Positions 9,107-18,781 of a stretch of 64,000 nt of DNA are shown piece after piece (positions within the stretch are counted from its first letter, which is position 1; each line of letters starts with the position of its first letter). The stretch is taken from NCBI RefSeq assembly GCF_044772865.1, contig NZ_CP173029.1, positions 1,860,001-1,924,000 on the forward strand, written 5' to 3'. The notes under the pieces were generated by a model. That model saw nothing but the letters and a program-made list of their open reading frames with translations. It had not been told where the DNA came from and made no database searches. This stretch comes from Algirhabdus cladophorae. Its GTDB lineage: Bacteria; Pseudomonadota; Alphaproteobacteria; Rhodobacterales; Rhodobacteraceae. The translations under genes and the position numbers were made by a program.

Positions 9107-10441
9107 CTAACGGAAAGCGTGCAATTGGCCTTTGGCGCTGACAACATACATCGTGCCGCCCACAACCACAGGGTTGCTGCTGGCCCCGCCGTTGATCTCA
9201 AGGCTGCCGGTGCCCTGCCCTGTAACCGGATCAAAACTGCGGATCAGGCCATCATTGCTGGCAACCCACAACCTGCCGCCCGCCAAAACTGGGCCATAAT
9301 GGGAAAACACCGCTTTGCGCCGACGGGGATTGTCTTTGGTGAAATACGGTAGCGCCGTGCCCCAGACCCGCTCGCCTGTCGCGGAATCCAAGCGGACCAA
9401 TTCACCTTGCTCTGAAACTAAAAACAGAGCGTTATCGACCGGCCATACAGGCGAATACGCGCCCTCTGTGGCCGTCCAAATGCGATCACCTGTATCCACG
9501 CTAAGTTTGACAACACGACCCGATTGGTTGGCGGCATAGACGTCCCGCCCCGAGATCACAGGCTCGCCCGTGATATCGCTAAAGGCTGCATAGGCGCGGC
9601 CACGGCGCTCGCCCAGAACATTGGTCGTCCAGCGGCGCACCCCTCCTTGCCGGAAGGTCGCCATGACCTCGCCCGAGCCAAAAGCAAAGATCGCCAGATC
9701 ATCATTTACAGCGGGGCCGGAGCCCCCGACAATGTTGGAAATCGACGGTGTGCCCGGGACTTGCCATTTGACGCGCCCATCCGCGGCATCAATGGCCCAA
9801 GCGACGCTGTCAGCAGAAATGACATAGACCAAACCATCAACGACAGTTGGCGCCCCAGTTGCCGGCGCATCCAACCGTTGAACCCAAGCCACTCGCCCCG
9901 TTGCTGCATCAAGCGCCTGAAGTTCGCCAAAGGCCGTGGTCACATATAAAACCCCGCCATCGATGGCCAAACCGCCACCCGATCCATCGTCGGATTTATC
10001 AGAGGCAGGCGTCAGGTCACGGGACCACACTGGTGCACCGGATGTTGTGTGGGCGCTGACCAAGGCGTTAGAATCAAGTGTAAACACGCGCCCATCCGCG
10101 ACGACCGGATCTGCTGTAATGCGATGTTTGCGACTGTTGCCATCGCCGATTTTCACCGAGAATGCTGCTGCAGGTGCGGCTGAAAACGCCAAATGCGGGC
10201 TGGCGTGCTGGGCGTTGCCATTGCGGTGGGTCCATTCAGACAGCGCAATAGCTGCAGGCAATGTCAAAGCCGTATCAGGTGCTGTTACTTCGGCCTCGTC
10301 TGTTGCCAGTTCTGTGGCGTCTGCCGTTGGCAGCTCTGCACGCAGATCAAAGCGTTCCCCTTCAAGGATGACCTCTTGGCGTCCACATGCGGCCAAAACG
10401 ACAAGGCCCGAGACTATTATGCACTGTGTCCAGGTATTCAC
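9107..10441 (-). CDS. bamB: BamB-like PQQ beta-propeller lipoprotein
   Basis: Predicted outer-membrane assembly (BAM complex) lipoprotein. The 444-residue product has an N-terminal signal with lipobox LAAC (VVLAACGRQ), an acidic Ala/Thr-rich linker, then a series of PQQ-type beta-propeller blades (repeated V-DG-VYV and ATG--W patterns such as AATGRVAWVQRL). The start is a GTG at 10441 preceded by GGAAGG. It lies 48 bp upstream of der and 107 bp downstream of a TPR gene. The BamB assignment rests on architecture and conserved synteny; generic PQQ-repeat lipoprotein is the fallback. Confidence 0.82.
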   Translation of the reverse strand: MNTWTQCIIVSGLVVLAACGRQEVILEGERFDLRAELPTADATELATDEAEVTAPDTALTLPAAIALSEWTHRNGNAQHASPHLAFSAAPAAAFSVKIGDGNSRKHRITADPVVADGRVFTLDSNALVSAHTTSGAPVWSRDLTPASDKSDDGSGGGLAIDGGVLYVTTAFGELQALDAATGRVAWVQRLDAPATGAPTVVDGLVYVISADSVAWAIDAADGRVKWQVPGTPSISNIVGGSGPAVNDDLAIFAFGSGEVMATFRQGGVRRWTTNVLGERRGRAYAAFSDITGEPVISGRDVYAANQSGRVVKLSVDTGDRIWTATEGAYSPVWPVDNALFLVSEQGELVRLDSATGERVWGTALPYFTKDNPRRRKAVFSHYGPVLAGGRLWVASNDGLIRSFDPVTGQGTGSLEINGGASSNPVVVGGTMYVVSAKGQLHAFR

Positions 10442-10548
10442 TGCTCACCCTTCCTTTATTCCACCCCTATCGCCGCTTTATATCAGCAAGTCGATCAAAA
10501 GGCGTCATCCCTTTTTCCTGCGTCACGGCATGGCCGCATACAGGGTTC

Positions 10549-11202
10549 TTAACTTGGATCCAAGGACCCACCCAAGGCCACAATCAACTGAGACGCGCGT
10601 CGGCGCAAGCCTCCTGTGACTTCACCGTCTGCGAGGATTTGCTGCAAACGCTCTATGGCCGGGTCTGTTTGACCCTCTTCGATGTCCAAAAGGGCCAGCT
10701 GTTCCTCGGCCAACAACCGGTAGGCACTGCCGGGGGCCGCCAAGGCAACATAGCCCGCGCGACGGGTTTCCAGATCAGCGGTTTCGGCCTGCAGTGCCAA
10801 TTTCTTGAGCTGCGCCAAATCACGATAGAGCGGTTCAACCTCTGCGTTTTGTGCCACGATATCATACAGCGCTACGGCCTCGTCTGTGCGATCGGCCTGT
10901 GACAGCTCTGCTGCGCGCAACAATTGCACCACAACCATGCCCTCATTGTCGGATTGAACTTCGGCTAGGCTGGTGATCCGTGTTTGCGGATCTTCGGCGT
11001 TCATTGCTGCCAGAACCGCATCGCCCAAATCCTGCGCCTGAGAGGCCGCCACGGATTTACGATATTCATTATAAGAGGCCCCGCCGACCAGCAAAATGAC
11101 CAGAGCGGCGACGATCCAGCCATAGCGGCGCATTGCCGCATAAAGTTTGTCGCGGCGAACTTCTTCGCTGACTTCTTCGATAAAGCTTTCTGTTTCAGAC
11201 AC
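10549..11202 (-). CDS. YfgM-like tetratricopeptide protein, membrane-anchored
   Basis: 217 residues with a short cytoplasmic N-terminus, one membrane span near residues 30-48 (GWIVAALVILLVGGASYNEY) and a helical TPR-like periplasmic domain of the TPR_21/YfgM type. In E. coli YfgM is an ancillary chaperone partner at the Sec translocon. The start is GTG 11202. Position immediately upstream of bamB and der supports the family call. Confidence 0.8.
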   Translation of the reverse strand: MSETESFIEEVSEEVRRDKLYAAMRRYGWIVAALVILLVGGASYNEYRKSVAASQAQDLGDAVLAAMNAEDPQTRITSLAEVQSDNEGMVVVQLLRAAELSQADRTDEAVALYDIVAQNAEVEPLYRDLAQLKKLALQAETADLETRRAGYVALAAPGSAYRLLAEEQLALLDIEEGQTDPAIERLQQILADGEVTGGLRRRASQLIVALGGSLDPS

Positions 11203-11509
11203 CTGAGGCGATCCCTTTATTCCATTGGCGTTCTTTTAGGGCTTACCGTCAAAAACTTGCGCCTTACATACGCAACATCCCACCCGAATGCCAAGCCATT
11301 AGACACCCAAGTTCGGCGTAAAGCGGCGTATTTCGATCACAGTGGCGCGGGTTAGCGATATTTTCCTTGCTCAAGCAGGGATAAAATTTTATTTTGAACC
11401 GATTGGTTTAGTAATGCGTAAGTAGTGGTAACTGTGTAAAACGACCCTACTTAATTATAGTGTCCGCCCTCCCTCCGGATCACTTGGCTGTATAGACGAA
11501 AGGCCCGGT
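11203..11509. other. Intergenic divergent promoter region
   Basis: 307 bp between two divergent operons, with no credible gene. It contains a perfect 12-bp palindrome ATAAAATTTTAT at 11381-11392, and AACC-GATT-GGTT at 11397-11408. These AT-rich symmetric sites upstream of the efflux genes could be regulator-binding sites, but no regulator gene is adjacent. Confidence 0.4.
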
Positions 11510-12763
11510 ATGAAATTCTTTCCCGTGATCACAGCTATTTTGGTGTCTGCGTTTTTGTATGTTTTGGTGTTCGAGCGTGAGGCACTGATGGCCTTTGCCG
11601 CTGGTGGCGAACAGGACGGCGACTACGCCAGTGACATTGAACCGGCCAAAGATCCTGTGGGCGTCGTTGCCTTGGCCAGTCAGGCCCAAACGATTGATAG
11701 CGCCGTGTTGGTGCGGGGCCAAACCCAAGCATCACGTCAGGTTCTGGTACGGGCCGAAACCTCCGGTTTGGTGATTTCAGAACCGCTTCGCGCAGGCGCC
11801 TATATCGAGGCCGACACGCTGCTGTGTCATTTGGACGAAGGCACCCGCGCCTCATCTCTGGCTGAGGCGCGTGCGCGTCTGGCCGAAGCCAAGGCTAACA
11901 TGCCCAGTGCTCAGGCCCGTGTTCCAGAGGCCCGCGCCTTGCTGCGCGGCGCACAGGCCCGATTGGAAGAGGCCCTGATCAACGATCGCGCCGCATCTGC
12001 GCTGAAAAAAGACGGTTTTGCCTCGACCACCCGCGTGGCAGCCACGACTGCCGCCGTAGAAGCGGCTTTGGCCGCTGTTGAGACTGCTGAAGCAGGTATT
12101 CAAAGCGCTGAAGGCGGGATCGAAAGCGCCCTTGCAAGCGTGCAATCGGCCGAGGCTGCCGTAGCAACTGTCGAGCGCGATATTAGCAAATTGGAAATCC
12201 GCGCGCCGTTTGCTGGCCTGTTGGAAACGGATACAGCCGAACTTGGCAGCCTGCTGCAACCGGGCAGTGAATGTGCCATTATTTTGCAGCTGGATCCGAT
12301 CAAATTGGTGGGATTTGTCCCTGAAACCGAAGTTGACAAAATTGCAGTTGGCTCTGTTGGGGCGGCCCGTCTGGCAACCGGCGGCACGATGCAGGGGCGT
12401 GTGAGCTTTCTGTCACGCTCGGCCGATGCACTTACCCGGACATTCCGCGTTGAGTTTGAAGTGCCAAACCCCGATTACGCCATCCGTGATGGCCAAACTG
12501 TTGAGATGCAGATTGCCTCGGACGGCGCAGAGGCGCATTTGTTGCCGGGCTCTGCCCTGACATTGAACGACGAAGGTGCCTTGGGTGTGCGCGTCGTGGA
12601 CGAAGCCCAAACCGCACAGTTCCGCCCCGTTGAACTGGTGCGTGACACACGCGAAGGCGTTTGGGTCAAAGGACTTGATGCCGCTGCAGACGTGATTGTT
12701 GTAGGCCAAGAATACGTCACAGACGGTGTTCCCGTCAAAGTCACCTACCGGGAGGCAAACTGA
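11510..12763 (+). CDS. RND efflux periplasmic adaptor (HlyD/MFP family)
   Basis: Membrane fusion protein linking an inner-membrane RND pump to an outer-membrane channel. 417 residues: N-terminal membrane anchor (residues 5-20), lipoyl half-motif (ETSGLVISEPLRAGAYIEAD), a long Ala/Glu-rich helical hairpin at about residues 115-225, second lipoyl half (APFAGLLETDTAELGSLL), then barrel and membrane-proximal domains. The stop overlaps the pump start by 1 bp (TGATG). Exported substrates cannot be told from sequence. Confidence 0.93.
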   Translation: MKFFPVITAILVSAFLYVLVFEREALMAFAAGGEQDGDYASDIEPAKDPVGVVALASQAQTIDSAVLVRGQTQASRQVLVRAETSGLVISEPLRAGAYIEADTLLCHLDEGTRASSLAEARARLAEAKANMPSAQARVPEARALLRGAQARLEEALINDRAASALKKDGFASTTRVAATTAAVEAALAAVETAEAGIQSAEGGIESALASVQSAEAAVATVERDISKLEIRAPFAGLLETDTAELGSLLQPGSECAIILQLDPIKLVGFVPETEVDKIAVGSVGAARLATGGTMQGRVSFLSRSADALTRTFRVEFEVPNPDYAIRDGQTVEMQIASDGAEAHLLPGSALTLNDEGALGVRVVDEAQTAQFRPVELVRDTREGVWVKGLDAAADVIVVGQEYVTDGVPVKVTYREAN

Positions 12764-15700
12764 TGACTGGTCTTGTTGATTGGGCCGCCAGCCGTGCGCG
12801 GATGGTTCTGGCCTTTATTATCCTGTCACTCGTCGCAGGCGCCGGGGCCTATTTGGTCCTGCCCAAAGAGGGCGAACCGGATATTGAAATCCCTGCCCTC
12901 TTTGTATCGGTCCCTTTCCCAGGCATTTCCGCAACCGACAGTGAGAAACTGCTGGTCAAACCGATGGAAACCGAACTGAGCGATCTGGACGGTCTAAAAA
13001 CCATCTCTGGCACGGCGGCGGAAAACTACGCTGGTGTGGCGCTTGAGTTTGAATTTGGTTGGGACAAGACCAAAATCATGGCCGATGTGCGCGATGCCAT
13101 GAACACGGCTGAGGCTAGCTTCCCTGCAGGTGCGGATAAATATTCGATCAACGAGATCAACTTTTCCGAATTCCCAATCATCATTGTAAACCTCACAGGC
13201 GCCTTGCCAGAACGCACTCTGGTGCAAATCGCCAAGGATCTACAAGACCGGATCGAGGGGCTAGATGCCGTCCTAGAGGCCGCATTGGCTGGCCAAAGGG
13301 ACGAGATGCTGGAGGTCGTGATCGATCCTTTGCGCCTTGAGGCCTACAATGTCACTGCCGGTGAATTGATCAATGTGGTCGCCAATAACAACCTGCTGGT
13401 CGCAGCAGGCGAAGTGGAACAAGGCGGCAGCAGCTTTGGCGTGAAAATCCCCTCCTCCTTTGATGAGCCGCGCGATGTCTATGACCTGCCGGTAAAGACC
13501 AATGGCGATCGCGTGATCACTTTGGGTGATCTGACGGACATCCGCCTGACGTTTGAGGACCGCGAAGGAACGGCGCGATTTAACGGCGAAAACACCGTCG
13601 CGTTGCAAGTGGTCAAGCGCAAAGGTTTCAACCTGATCGACACCTCTGCCGAGGTCAAAAAGATCGTCGAAGAAACCAAAGCCAGCTGGCCGCAAGACTT
13701 GCAAAACGCCATCACAGTGGGCACATCCAATGACCAATCCCGCGTGGTTAATTCCATGGTCAGCCAGCTTGAGGGCTCGGTCCTGACGGCTATTGCCCTA
13801 GTGATGATCGTGGTCCTTGCGGCTTTGGGCATGCGGCCTGCACTGCTGGTGGGTTTTGCGATCCCAACATCATTTTTGCTGTGTTTTGTGCTGCTGGCGA
13901 TCATGGGGATCACTGTTTCAAACATCGTGATGTTTGGACTTATCTTGGCCGTAGGGATGCTGGTGGACGGAGCTATTGTGGTCGTCGAATACGCCGATAA
14001 ACGCATCCAAGAAGGCTCGGGGCCAATGCAGGCCTACACTGAAGCCGCCAAGCGGATGTTCTGGCCTATCGTCAGCTCGACCGCGACGACACTTTGCGCG
14101 TTCTTGCCCATGCTGTTTTGGCCCGGCGTCCCGGGACAGTTTATGGGCATGTTGCCCGTTACGCTGATTTTCGTGCTGTCCGCCTCGCTGGTTGTGGCCC
14201 TGATCTACCTGCCCGTCATGGGCGGTGTCACTGGACGCGTCAGCCGCGCATTCGCGGATATGTCGGTCTGGCTGCGTGGCACGCTGCCGTGGCTTGTGCG
14301 TGTGGTTTTGTTGGCCCCCGCCCTGTTGTTGACCTTTGGCGGCGCGATGCAAACCCTCAACCCGCAATATATTCTCCCGCCTGAGGCCCCAGGTGCCGCA
14401 GCACTTGCGGCTGGTGCTGGGATGTTCCTGCTGGGAACCTTTGCCCTGTCTGTGGTGATGGGATCGGTGACATATCAACGCAAAGCAAAACGTGTGCGCG
14501 GACAACGCAAGCGGACCCTTTTTGGTCACTTCATCAAGTTCATCGCAGGCAACCCGGTTATGCCTTTGGTGTCGATCGCCGCTGTTATCGGCTTTGTGAT
14601 GGTCACCTTCACCACCTTTGGCGAAAACAACAATGGCGTTGAATTCTTTGTGGAATCCGAGCCAGAGCAAGCCATCGTTTACGTTCGCGCCCGCGGCAAC
14701 CTGTCGTTGGATGAAAAAGACGAACTGGTCAAACAAGTCGAAGCCGTCGTTTTGGCCCACCCGGGTATTCAAACGGCGTTTGCCTTTGCCGGCGAAGGTG
14801 GGTTGAACAGCAACACAGGCGGCGCCGAAGGCCCGCGCGACACCATTGGTCAGGTCCAGCTTGAGACCATCCCATGGGAAGAACGCGCCGACTTTGCCGC
14901 CAGCCGCGAAGATGTCACTCTGGAACAGCTTGATGGCGATGTCGTTATCGAAGAATTGACTACGCAACTGGCCGAAATTCCCGGCATCAGAACCGAAATT
15001 CTGAACCTGTCGCGGGGTCCTGCCTCGGCCAAGCCTGTGCATTTGCGGATCAAAGGCGAGGATCTGGATATCTTGGCTGAAGCCACAACGCTGGCCCGTG
15101 CCGAGTTCGAGCGCGTTGGCGCCCTCACCCTGATCGAAGACACATTGCCCCTGCCCGGCATCGATTGGGAAATCAAAGTCGACGTGGAAAAAGCCGGTCG
15201 GTTTGGGGCCGATGTGGCCACTGTTGGGGCTATGGTCCAATTGGTCACGCGGGGTATTTTGCTAGACACCATGCGCGTAGACAGCTCCGATGAAGAGATC
15301 GACATTCGGGTGCGTCTGCCCGAACAGGACCGCGTCCTAAGCACCTTGGATGACCTTAAAGTGCGCACAGCGGACGGCCTTGTGCCCTTGGCCAACTTCA
15401 TCACGCGAACACCTGTGAAAAAGCTAGGCCAAATCGACCGCGTCGATCAAAAACGCTACTTTGACGTGAAGGCCGATGTTCTTCCAGAGTTGACCAAAGA
15501 AGTCGAAGCAGACGACGGATCTGTCACCGAAGTGCCCATCACCCCCGCCGAACGGATCGAGACGCTCACTGCTTGGTTGGACACCAACCCATTCCCTGCA
15601 GGTGTGGATTGGGAATGGACTGGCGACCAAGAGGACCAAGCTGAATCCGGCGAATTCCTGTCGAAGGCTTTCATGGGCGCATTGGGTCTGATGTTCATCA

Positions 15701-16473
15701 TCCTGCTCGCGCAATTCAACAGCATCTATAACTCGGTGCTGGTTTTGCTGGCGGTGGTCTTGTCCACCACAGGCGTTTTGATCGGGATGTTGGTTATGGA
15801 CCAAGCCTTCTCAATCATCATGACAGGCACAGGCATTGTGGCTTTGGCGGGGATTGTGGTGAACAACAACATTGTTCTGATCGATACCTACCAAGAATAT
15901 AGCCGCTACATGCCACGGATCGAGGCCATCGTGCGCACTGCCGAAGACCGCATTCGCCCTGTTTTGCTAACGACTATTACCACCATGGCAGGCCTTGCGC
16001 CGATGATGTTTGGCTTGTCATTGGATTTCTTCTTTGGCGGCTACACCATCGACAGTCCAACAGCACTTTGGTGGAAACAGCTGGCAACAGCCGTGGTCTT
16101 TGGCCTTGGGATTGCGACGGTTCTGACCCTTGTGTTTACACCGTCGATGCTGGCTTTACGCGTTTGGGTGACGACCTATGTGACGTGGATCGGGCGCGCG
16201 CTTAGCCGTATGGGTGCCCGCCGTGGCAGCAAAATTGCGCAAGATTGGGCCCTTGCCCGTCAAGCACGCAAGGTCAAATCACCGCTGATCGTCTGGGTTG
16301 ACGATGCAATTGCTGAAACAGACAGCCAACCTGAACCCGAGGTCCACGAGGACATCCAAGACGACATCGCAGCCGCAAAGGCCAAGCTGAAACAGGCGCA
16401 GGCGAAAATTGATCAATCGCTGGGCGACGATCCCAAGATCCCGCCACAATCGCCAGTTCAGGCTGCAGAATAG
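12763..16473 (+). CDS. RND efflux permease (AcrB/HAE-like), enlarged
   Basis: Proton-driven inner-membrane exporter. 1236 residues, against about 1030-1060 for typical AcrB relatives. The usual twin-repeat layout is visible: TM1, first porter domain, TM2-6, second porter domain, TM8-12. In TM4 the segment GMLVDGAIVVVEY keeps one aspartate (D402), while the position of the second AcrB aspartate is glycine. Extra length comes from an inserted segment at about residues 500-580 with two more hydrophobic stretches between the halves, and from a charged Gln/Lys/Ala-rich C-terminal tail (about the last 60 residues). No outer-membrane channel gene is adjacent. Confidence 0.93.
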   Translation: MTGLVDWAASRARMVLAFIILSLVAGAGAYLVLPKEGEPDIEIPALFVSVPFPGISATDSEKLLVKPMETELSDLDGLKTISGTAAENYAGVALEFEFGWDKTKIMADVRDAMNTAEASFPAGADKYSINEINFSEFPIIIVNLTGALPERTLVQIAKDLQDRIEGLDAVLEAALAGQRDEMLEVVIDPLRLEAYNVTAGELINVVANNNLLVAAGEVEQGGSSFGVKIPSSFDEPRDVYDLPVKTNGDRVITLGDLTDIRLTFEDREGTARFNGENTVALQVVKRKGFNLIDTSAEVKKIVEETKASWPQDLQNAITVGTSNDQSRVVNSMVSQLEGSVLTAIALVMIVVLAALGMRPALLVGFAIPTSFLLCFVLLAIMGITVSNIVMFGLILAVGMLVDGAIVVVEYADKRIQEGSGPMQAYTEAAKRMFWPIVSSTATTLCAFLPMLFWPGVPGQFMGMLPVTLIFVLSASLVVALIYLPVMGGVTGRVSRAFADMSVWLRGTLPWLVRVVLLAPALLLTFGGAMQTLNPQYILPPEAPGAAALAAGAGMFLLGTFALSVVMGSVTYQRKAKRVRGQRKRTLFGHFIKFIAGNPVMPLVSIAAVIGFVMVTFTTFGENNNGVEFFVESEPEQAIVYVRARGNLSLDEKDELVKQVEAVVLAHPGIQTAFAFAGEGGLNSNTGGAEGPRDTIGQVQLETIPWEERADFAASREDVTLEQLDGDVVIEELTTQLAEIPGIRTEILNLSRGPASAKPVHLRIKGEDLDILAEATTLARAEFERVGALTLIEDTLPLPGIDWEIKVDVEKAGRFGADVATVGAMVQLVTRGILLDTMRVDSSDEEIDIRVRLPEQDRVLSTLDDLKVRTADGLVPLANFITRTPVKKLGQIDRVDQKRYFDVKADVLPELTKEVEADDGSVTEVPITPAERIETLTAWLDTNPFPAGVDWEWTGDQEDQAESGEFLSKAFMGALGLMFIILLAQFNSIYNSVLVLLAVVLSTTGVLIGMLVMDQAFSIIMTGTGIVALAGIVVNNNIVLIDTYQEYSRYMPRIEAIVRTAEDRIRPVLLTTITTMAGLAPMMFGLSLDFFFGGYTIDSPTALWWKQLATAVVFGLGIATVLTLVFTPSMLALRVWVTTYVTWIGRALSRMGARRGSKIAQDWALARQARKVKSPLIVWVDDAIAETDSQPEPEVHEDIQDDIAAAKAKLKQAQAKIDQSLGDDPKIPPQSPVQAAE

Positions 16474-16492
16474 CCTGAAGCGGCAGCCACTG

Positions 16493-18532
16493 CTATTTGC
16501 GACGGGGCGGCGCTGTGCCGCCCTTTTGCGTGGCCACTGCAGCCGCTCTACGCGCTTTGTTCTTTTTTGAGTTCGGCTTACCCACAGCGGGCGCACGTCC
16601 TGCTGGGGCTTTGGCACCAGCCTTGCCCGACGCCTTATGGCGCGGCTTACGGACCTTTTCGGTCACGACACCTTCGGGGCGTGTGTCTTCAGGACGCGTC
16701 TTTTTCTTAAACGGCGGCTTTTTCGCTGCAGGCTTTGCGCCATCAGCGGCTGGACCTTTGTTATAGGGCGCTTTGGCTTTTGCCGGCGCTTTGCCAGCAT
16801 AAGCCGGCTTATCCCCATAGTCCGACTTATCTTTGTAGGCCGGTTTATCTTTGTAAGCAGGCTTTTCTTTGTAGCTAGGCTTGTCTTTGTAGCTGGACTT
16901 GCCGTGACCCCCGCTGCCCTTTGGACGTGGCGAGGGTTTGCCACCGCCGCCCAAATCCGGCGCTTTGGCCAAGCGCGTGATGCGCACGCCAGGCTCTACT
17001 TCGGTCCCTTCCGGGACGCGCCCGACGAAGCCATCCACAGCAGACTGACGGATTTCAACATAGGATTGATCCTGCTGCACCCGAATGGCCCCCAGGTCGT
17101 TTTTGTCGATGCCACCAGCCTTACACAACATCGGCAAAAGGCGACGCGGTTCGGCCCCGGTGTCGCGCCCACCGGTCAGCGCAAACCACGTGCTTGGGCC
17201 AAAATTCTCGCGTGGGGGGCGTTTGGTGTCAGAGGCGTTTATCGCACTCAATTCTTCGGGCGCTGTGTGCCGCTCTTGATAGAGCCGCAAATAGGCCGCT
17301 GCGATTTGTTCCGGCGTGAATTGATCCAAAAGGCCTGCCACCATCGGCGCCTCGTCTTCGCCAATTTCAGTGCTCCAGGCCTCATCGGCCAACATGCGCG
17401 CATGATCTTTCTCGCGCACGGCTTCCGCCGAGGGTGCGACCTGCCATTCCGCCGTCAATTTCGCCCAACCCAACAGTCGCTGAGCCTTCTTGCGCACCTG
17501 TGGCGACACGATCAGACAACTGACGCCTTTGCGTCCCGCCCGCCCCGTACGCCCAGACCGGTGCAACAGCGTTTCTTGGTTCGACGGCAATTCCGCATGC
17601 ACAACCAGATCCAACTTAGGCAAATCGATGCCCCGGGCAGCAACATCCGTGGCCACACAGACCCGCGCACGCCCGTCCCGCATTGCCTGCAAAGCATGGG
17701 TCCGCTCTGATTGCGATAGCTCGCCAGACAAGGACACAACCGACAGCCCACGATTGGACAACCGCGTGGTCAGACGGTTGACCATGGCGCGCGTGTTGGC
17801 AAACACAAGGGCCGTAGGCGCTTCATAGTAACGCAACACGTTGATGATCGCATTTTCGCCATCGCGACTGCCGACCTCATAAGCCAGATACGTGATATCC
17901 GAATGCGCCTCAGCTTTGGAGATCGTGTTGATCCGCTGTGCATCGCGCTGGTATTTTTGCGCAAGGCCTGCGATGGATTTTGGAACCGTGGCCGAAAACA
18001 GCAAGGTTCTGCGGTCTTCTGGACAGGCGGCTAGAATGAATTCCAGATCCTCGCGAAACCCGAGGTCCAGCATCTCATCGGCCTCGTCCAAGACAACAGC
18101 GCGCAATGCGCTGAGATCAATGATCCCACGGGCGACGTAGTCGCGCAAACGACCCGGTGTTGCCACTACAATATGGGCCCCGCGTTCCAGCGCACGCCGT
18201 TCCTCGCGCATGTCCATTCCGCCCACACAGGAGGCAAGCCGCACCTTAGCCTGCGCATAAAGCCAAGCCAGCTCACGTTTGACCTGCATCGCCAACTCGC
18301 GGGTGGGGGCAATCACAAGGGCAAGTGGGCTTTGTGCGTGTTCAAACACATCCGCATCGCCCAACAGAGTTTGCGCAATGGCCAATCCAAAGCCAACAGT
18401 CTTGCCCGACCCGGTTTGGGCTGAGACCAGCAAATCCGCCTGCTCCAATGCAGGATCCGTCACAGCCTCCTGAACAGGGGTCAGCGTTTCATATCCACGA
18501 TCAGCAAGCGCGGCGGTTAAAGTCTGTTTCAC
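16493..18532 (-). CDS. DEAD-box RNA helicase with DbpA-type domain and repeat tail
   Basis: ATP-dependent RNA helicase, probably in ribosome assembly or cold/stress RNA remodelling. 679 residues: Q-motif region, motif I AQTGSGKT, Ia PTRELA, Ib TPGRL, motif II DEAD, motif III SAT, motifs V-VI ATDVAARGID and HRSGRTGRAGRKG. After the core comes an RRM-like DbpA RNA-binding domain (about residues 460-545). A basic low-complexity tail follows with tandem six-residue repeats near YKDKPA. The start is GTG 18532 with no clear ribosome binding site. Relatives: DeaD/CsdA, DbpA. Confidence 0.93.
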   Translation of the reverse strand: MKQTLTAALADRGYETLTPVQEAVTDPALEQADLLVSAQTGSGKTVGFGLAIAQTLLGDADVFEHAQSPLALVIAPTRELAMQVKRELAWLYAQAKVRLASCVGGMDMREERRALERGAHIVVATPGRLRDYVARGIIDLSALRAVVLDEADEMLDLGFREDLEFILAACPEDRRTLLFSATVPKSIAGLAQKYQRDAQRINTISKAEAHSDITYLAYEVGSRDGENAIINVLRYYEAPTALVFANTRAMVNRLTTRLSNRGLSVVSLSGELSQSERTHALQAMRDGRARVCVATDVAARGIDLPKLDLVVHAELPSNQETLLHRSGRTGRAGRKGVSCLIVSPQVRKKAQRLLGWAKLTAEWQVAPSAEAVREKDHARMLADEAWSTEIGEDEAPMVAGLLDQFTPEQIAAAYLRLYQERHTAPEELSAINASDTKRPPRENFGPSTWFALTGGRDTGAEPRRLLPMLCKAGGIDKNDLGAIRVQQDQSYVEIRQSAVDGFVGRVPEGTEVEPGVRITRLAKAPDLGGGGKPSPRPKGSGGHGKSSYKDKPSYKEKPAYKDKPAYKDKSDYGDKPAYAGKAPAKAKAPYNKGPAADGAKPAAKKPPFKKKTRPEDTRPEGVVTEKVRKPRHKASGKAGAKAPAGRAPAVGKPNSKKNKARRAAAVATQKGGTAPPRRK
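16505..16527 (+). terminator. Rho-independent terminator of the RND operon
   Basis: Stem GGGCGGC / GCCGCCC with a 5-base loop followed by TTTT, 32 bp after the pump stop codon. It lies inside the last codons of the convergent helicase gene. Confidence 0.75.
16795..16896 (-). repeat. Tandem 18-bp coding repeat in helicase tail
   Basis: About five to six head-to-tail degenerate 18-bp units within the helicase gene. Each encodes a hexapeptide close to YKDKPA/S (variants YKEKPA, YKDKSD, YGDKPA, YAGKAP). The result is a flexible, strongly basic tail likely to bind RNA. It is coding, not CRISPR-like: there are no unique spacers. Confidence 0.85.
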
Positions 18533-18714
18533 GAGGGAGGGCTTTCAAAGCGAGAGTAAAGCACGGGCTTTAAAGGCTTGGTGCGCCAAAGTATAGCCCA
18601 TCGCCACAGTTTTTTGCTATGTGAAAATATCCCACGGGACGGACGCGCAGGCCACAGGGGCAACTCACGGGAGCAAGTCACGGGGGCAGGTCATGAGGGG
18701 CAGCGCCCCTTTTA

Positions 18715-18741
18715 CAAAAAACAGGGCCGCGCCAGCGGCCC
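18715..18741 (-). terminator. Terminator downstream of ABC exporter gene
   Basis: On the minus strand, stem GGGCCGC / GCGGCCC (18724-18730 / 18735-18741, loop 4) is followed by TGTTTTTT. It lies about 40 bp past the ABC exporter stop. The same intergenic stretch holds two more palindromes: CGATCT-TC-AGATCG at 18761-18774, and AGGGGC-AGC-GCCCCT at 18696-18710 followed by TTT in the plus direction. Confidence 0.75.
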
Positions 18742-18781
18742 CGCCCGCTCCCGCAGGGGCCGATCTTCAGATCGTTCCACC

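Noticed and set aside
13918..15240. Long open frame (440 codons) on the minus strand
   Set aside because: Lies wholly antisense to the RND pump gene, has His/Gln/Arg-rich composition typical of a reverse-frame shadow, and no recognisable domain.
16795..16896. Short regularly spaced repeats considered as a CRISPR array
   Set aside because: The 18-bp units are adjacent with no spacers and translate as a hexapeptide repeat in the helicase frame.
16637..17710. 357-codon plus-strand frame
   Set aside because: Antisense to the DEAD-box helicase; repetitive Arg/Phe/Ile-rich start arises from the helicase tail repeats read backwards.
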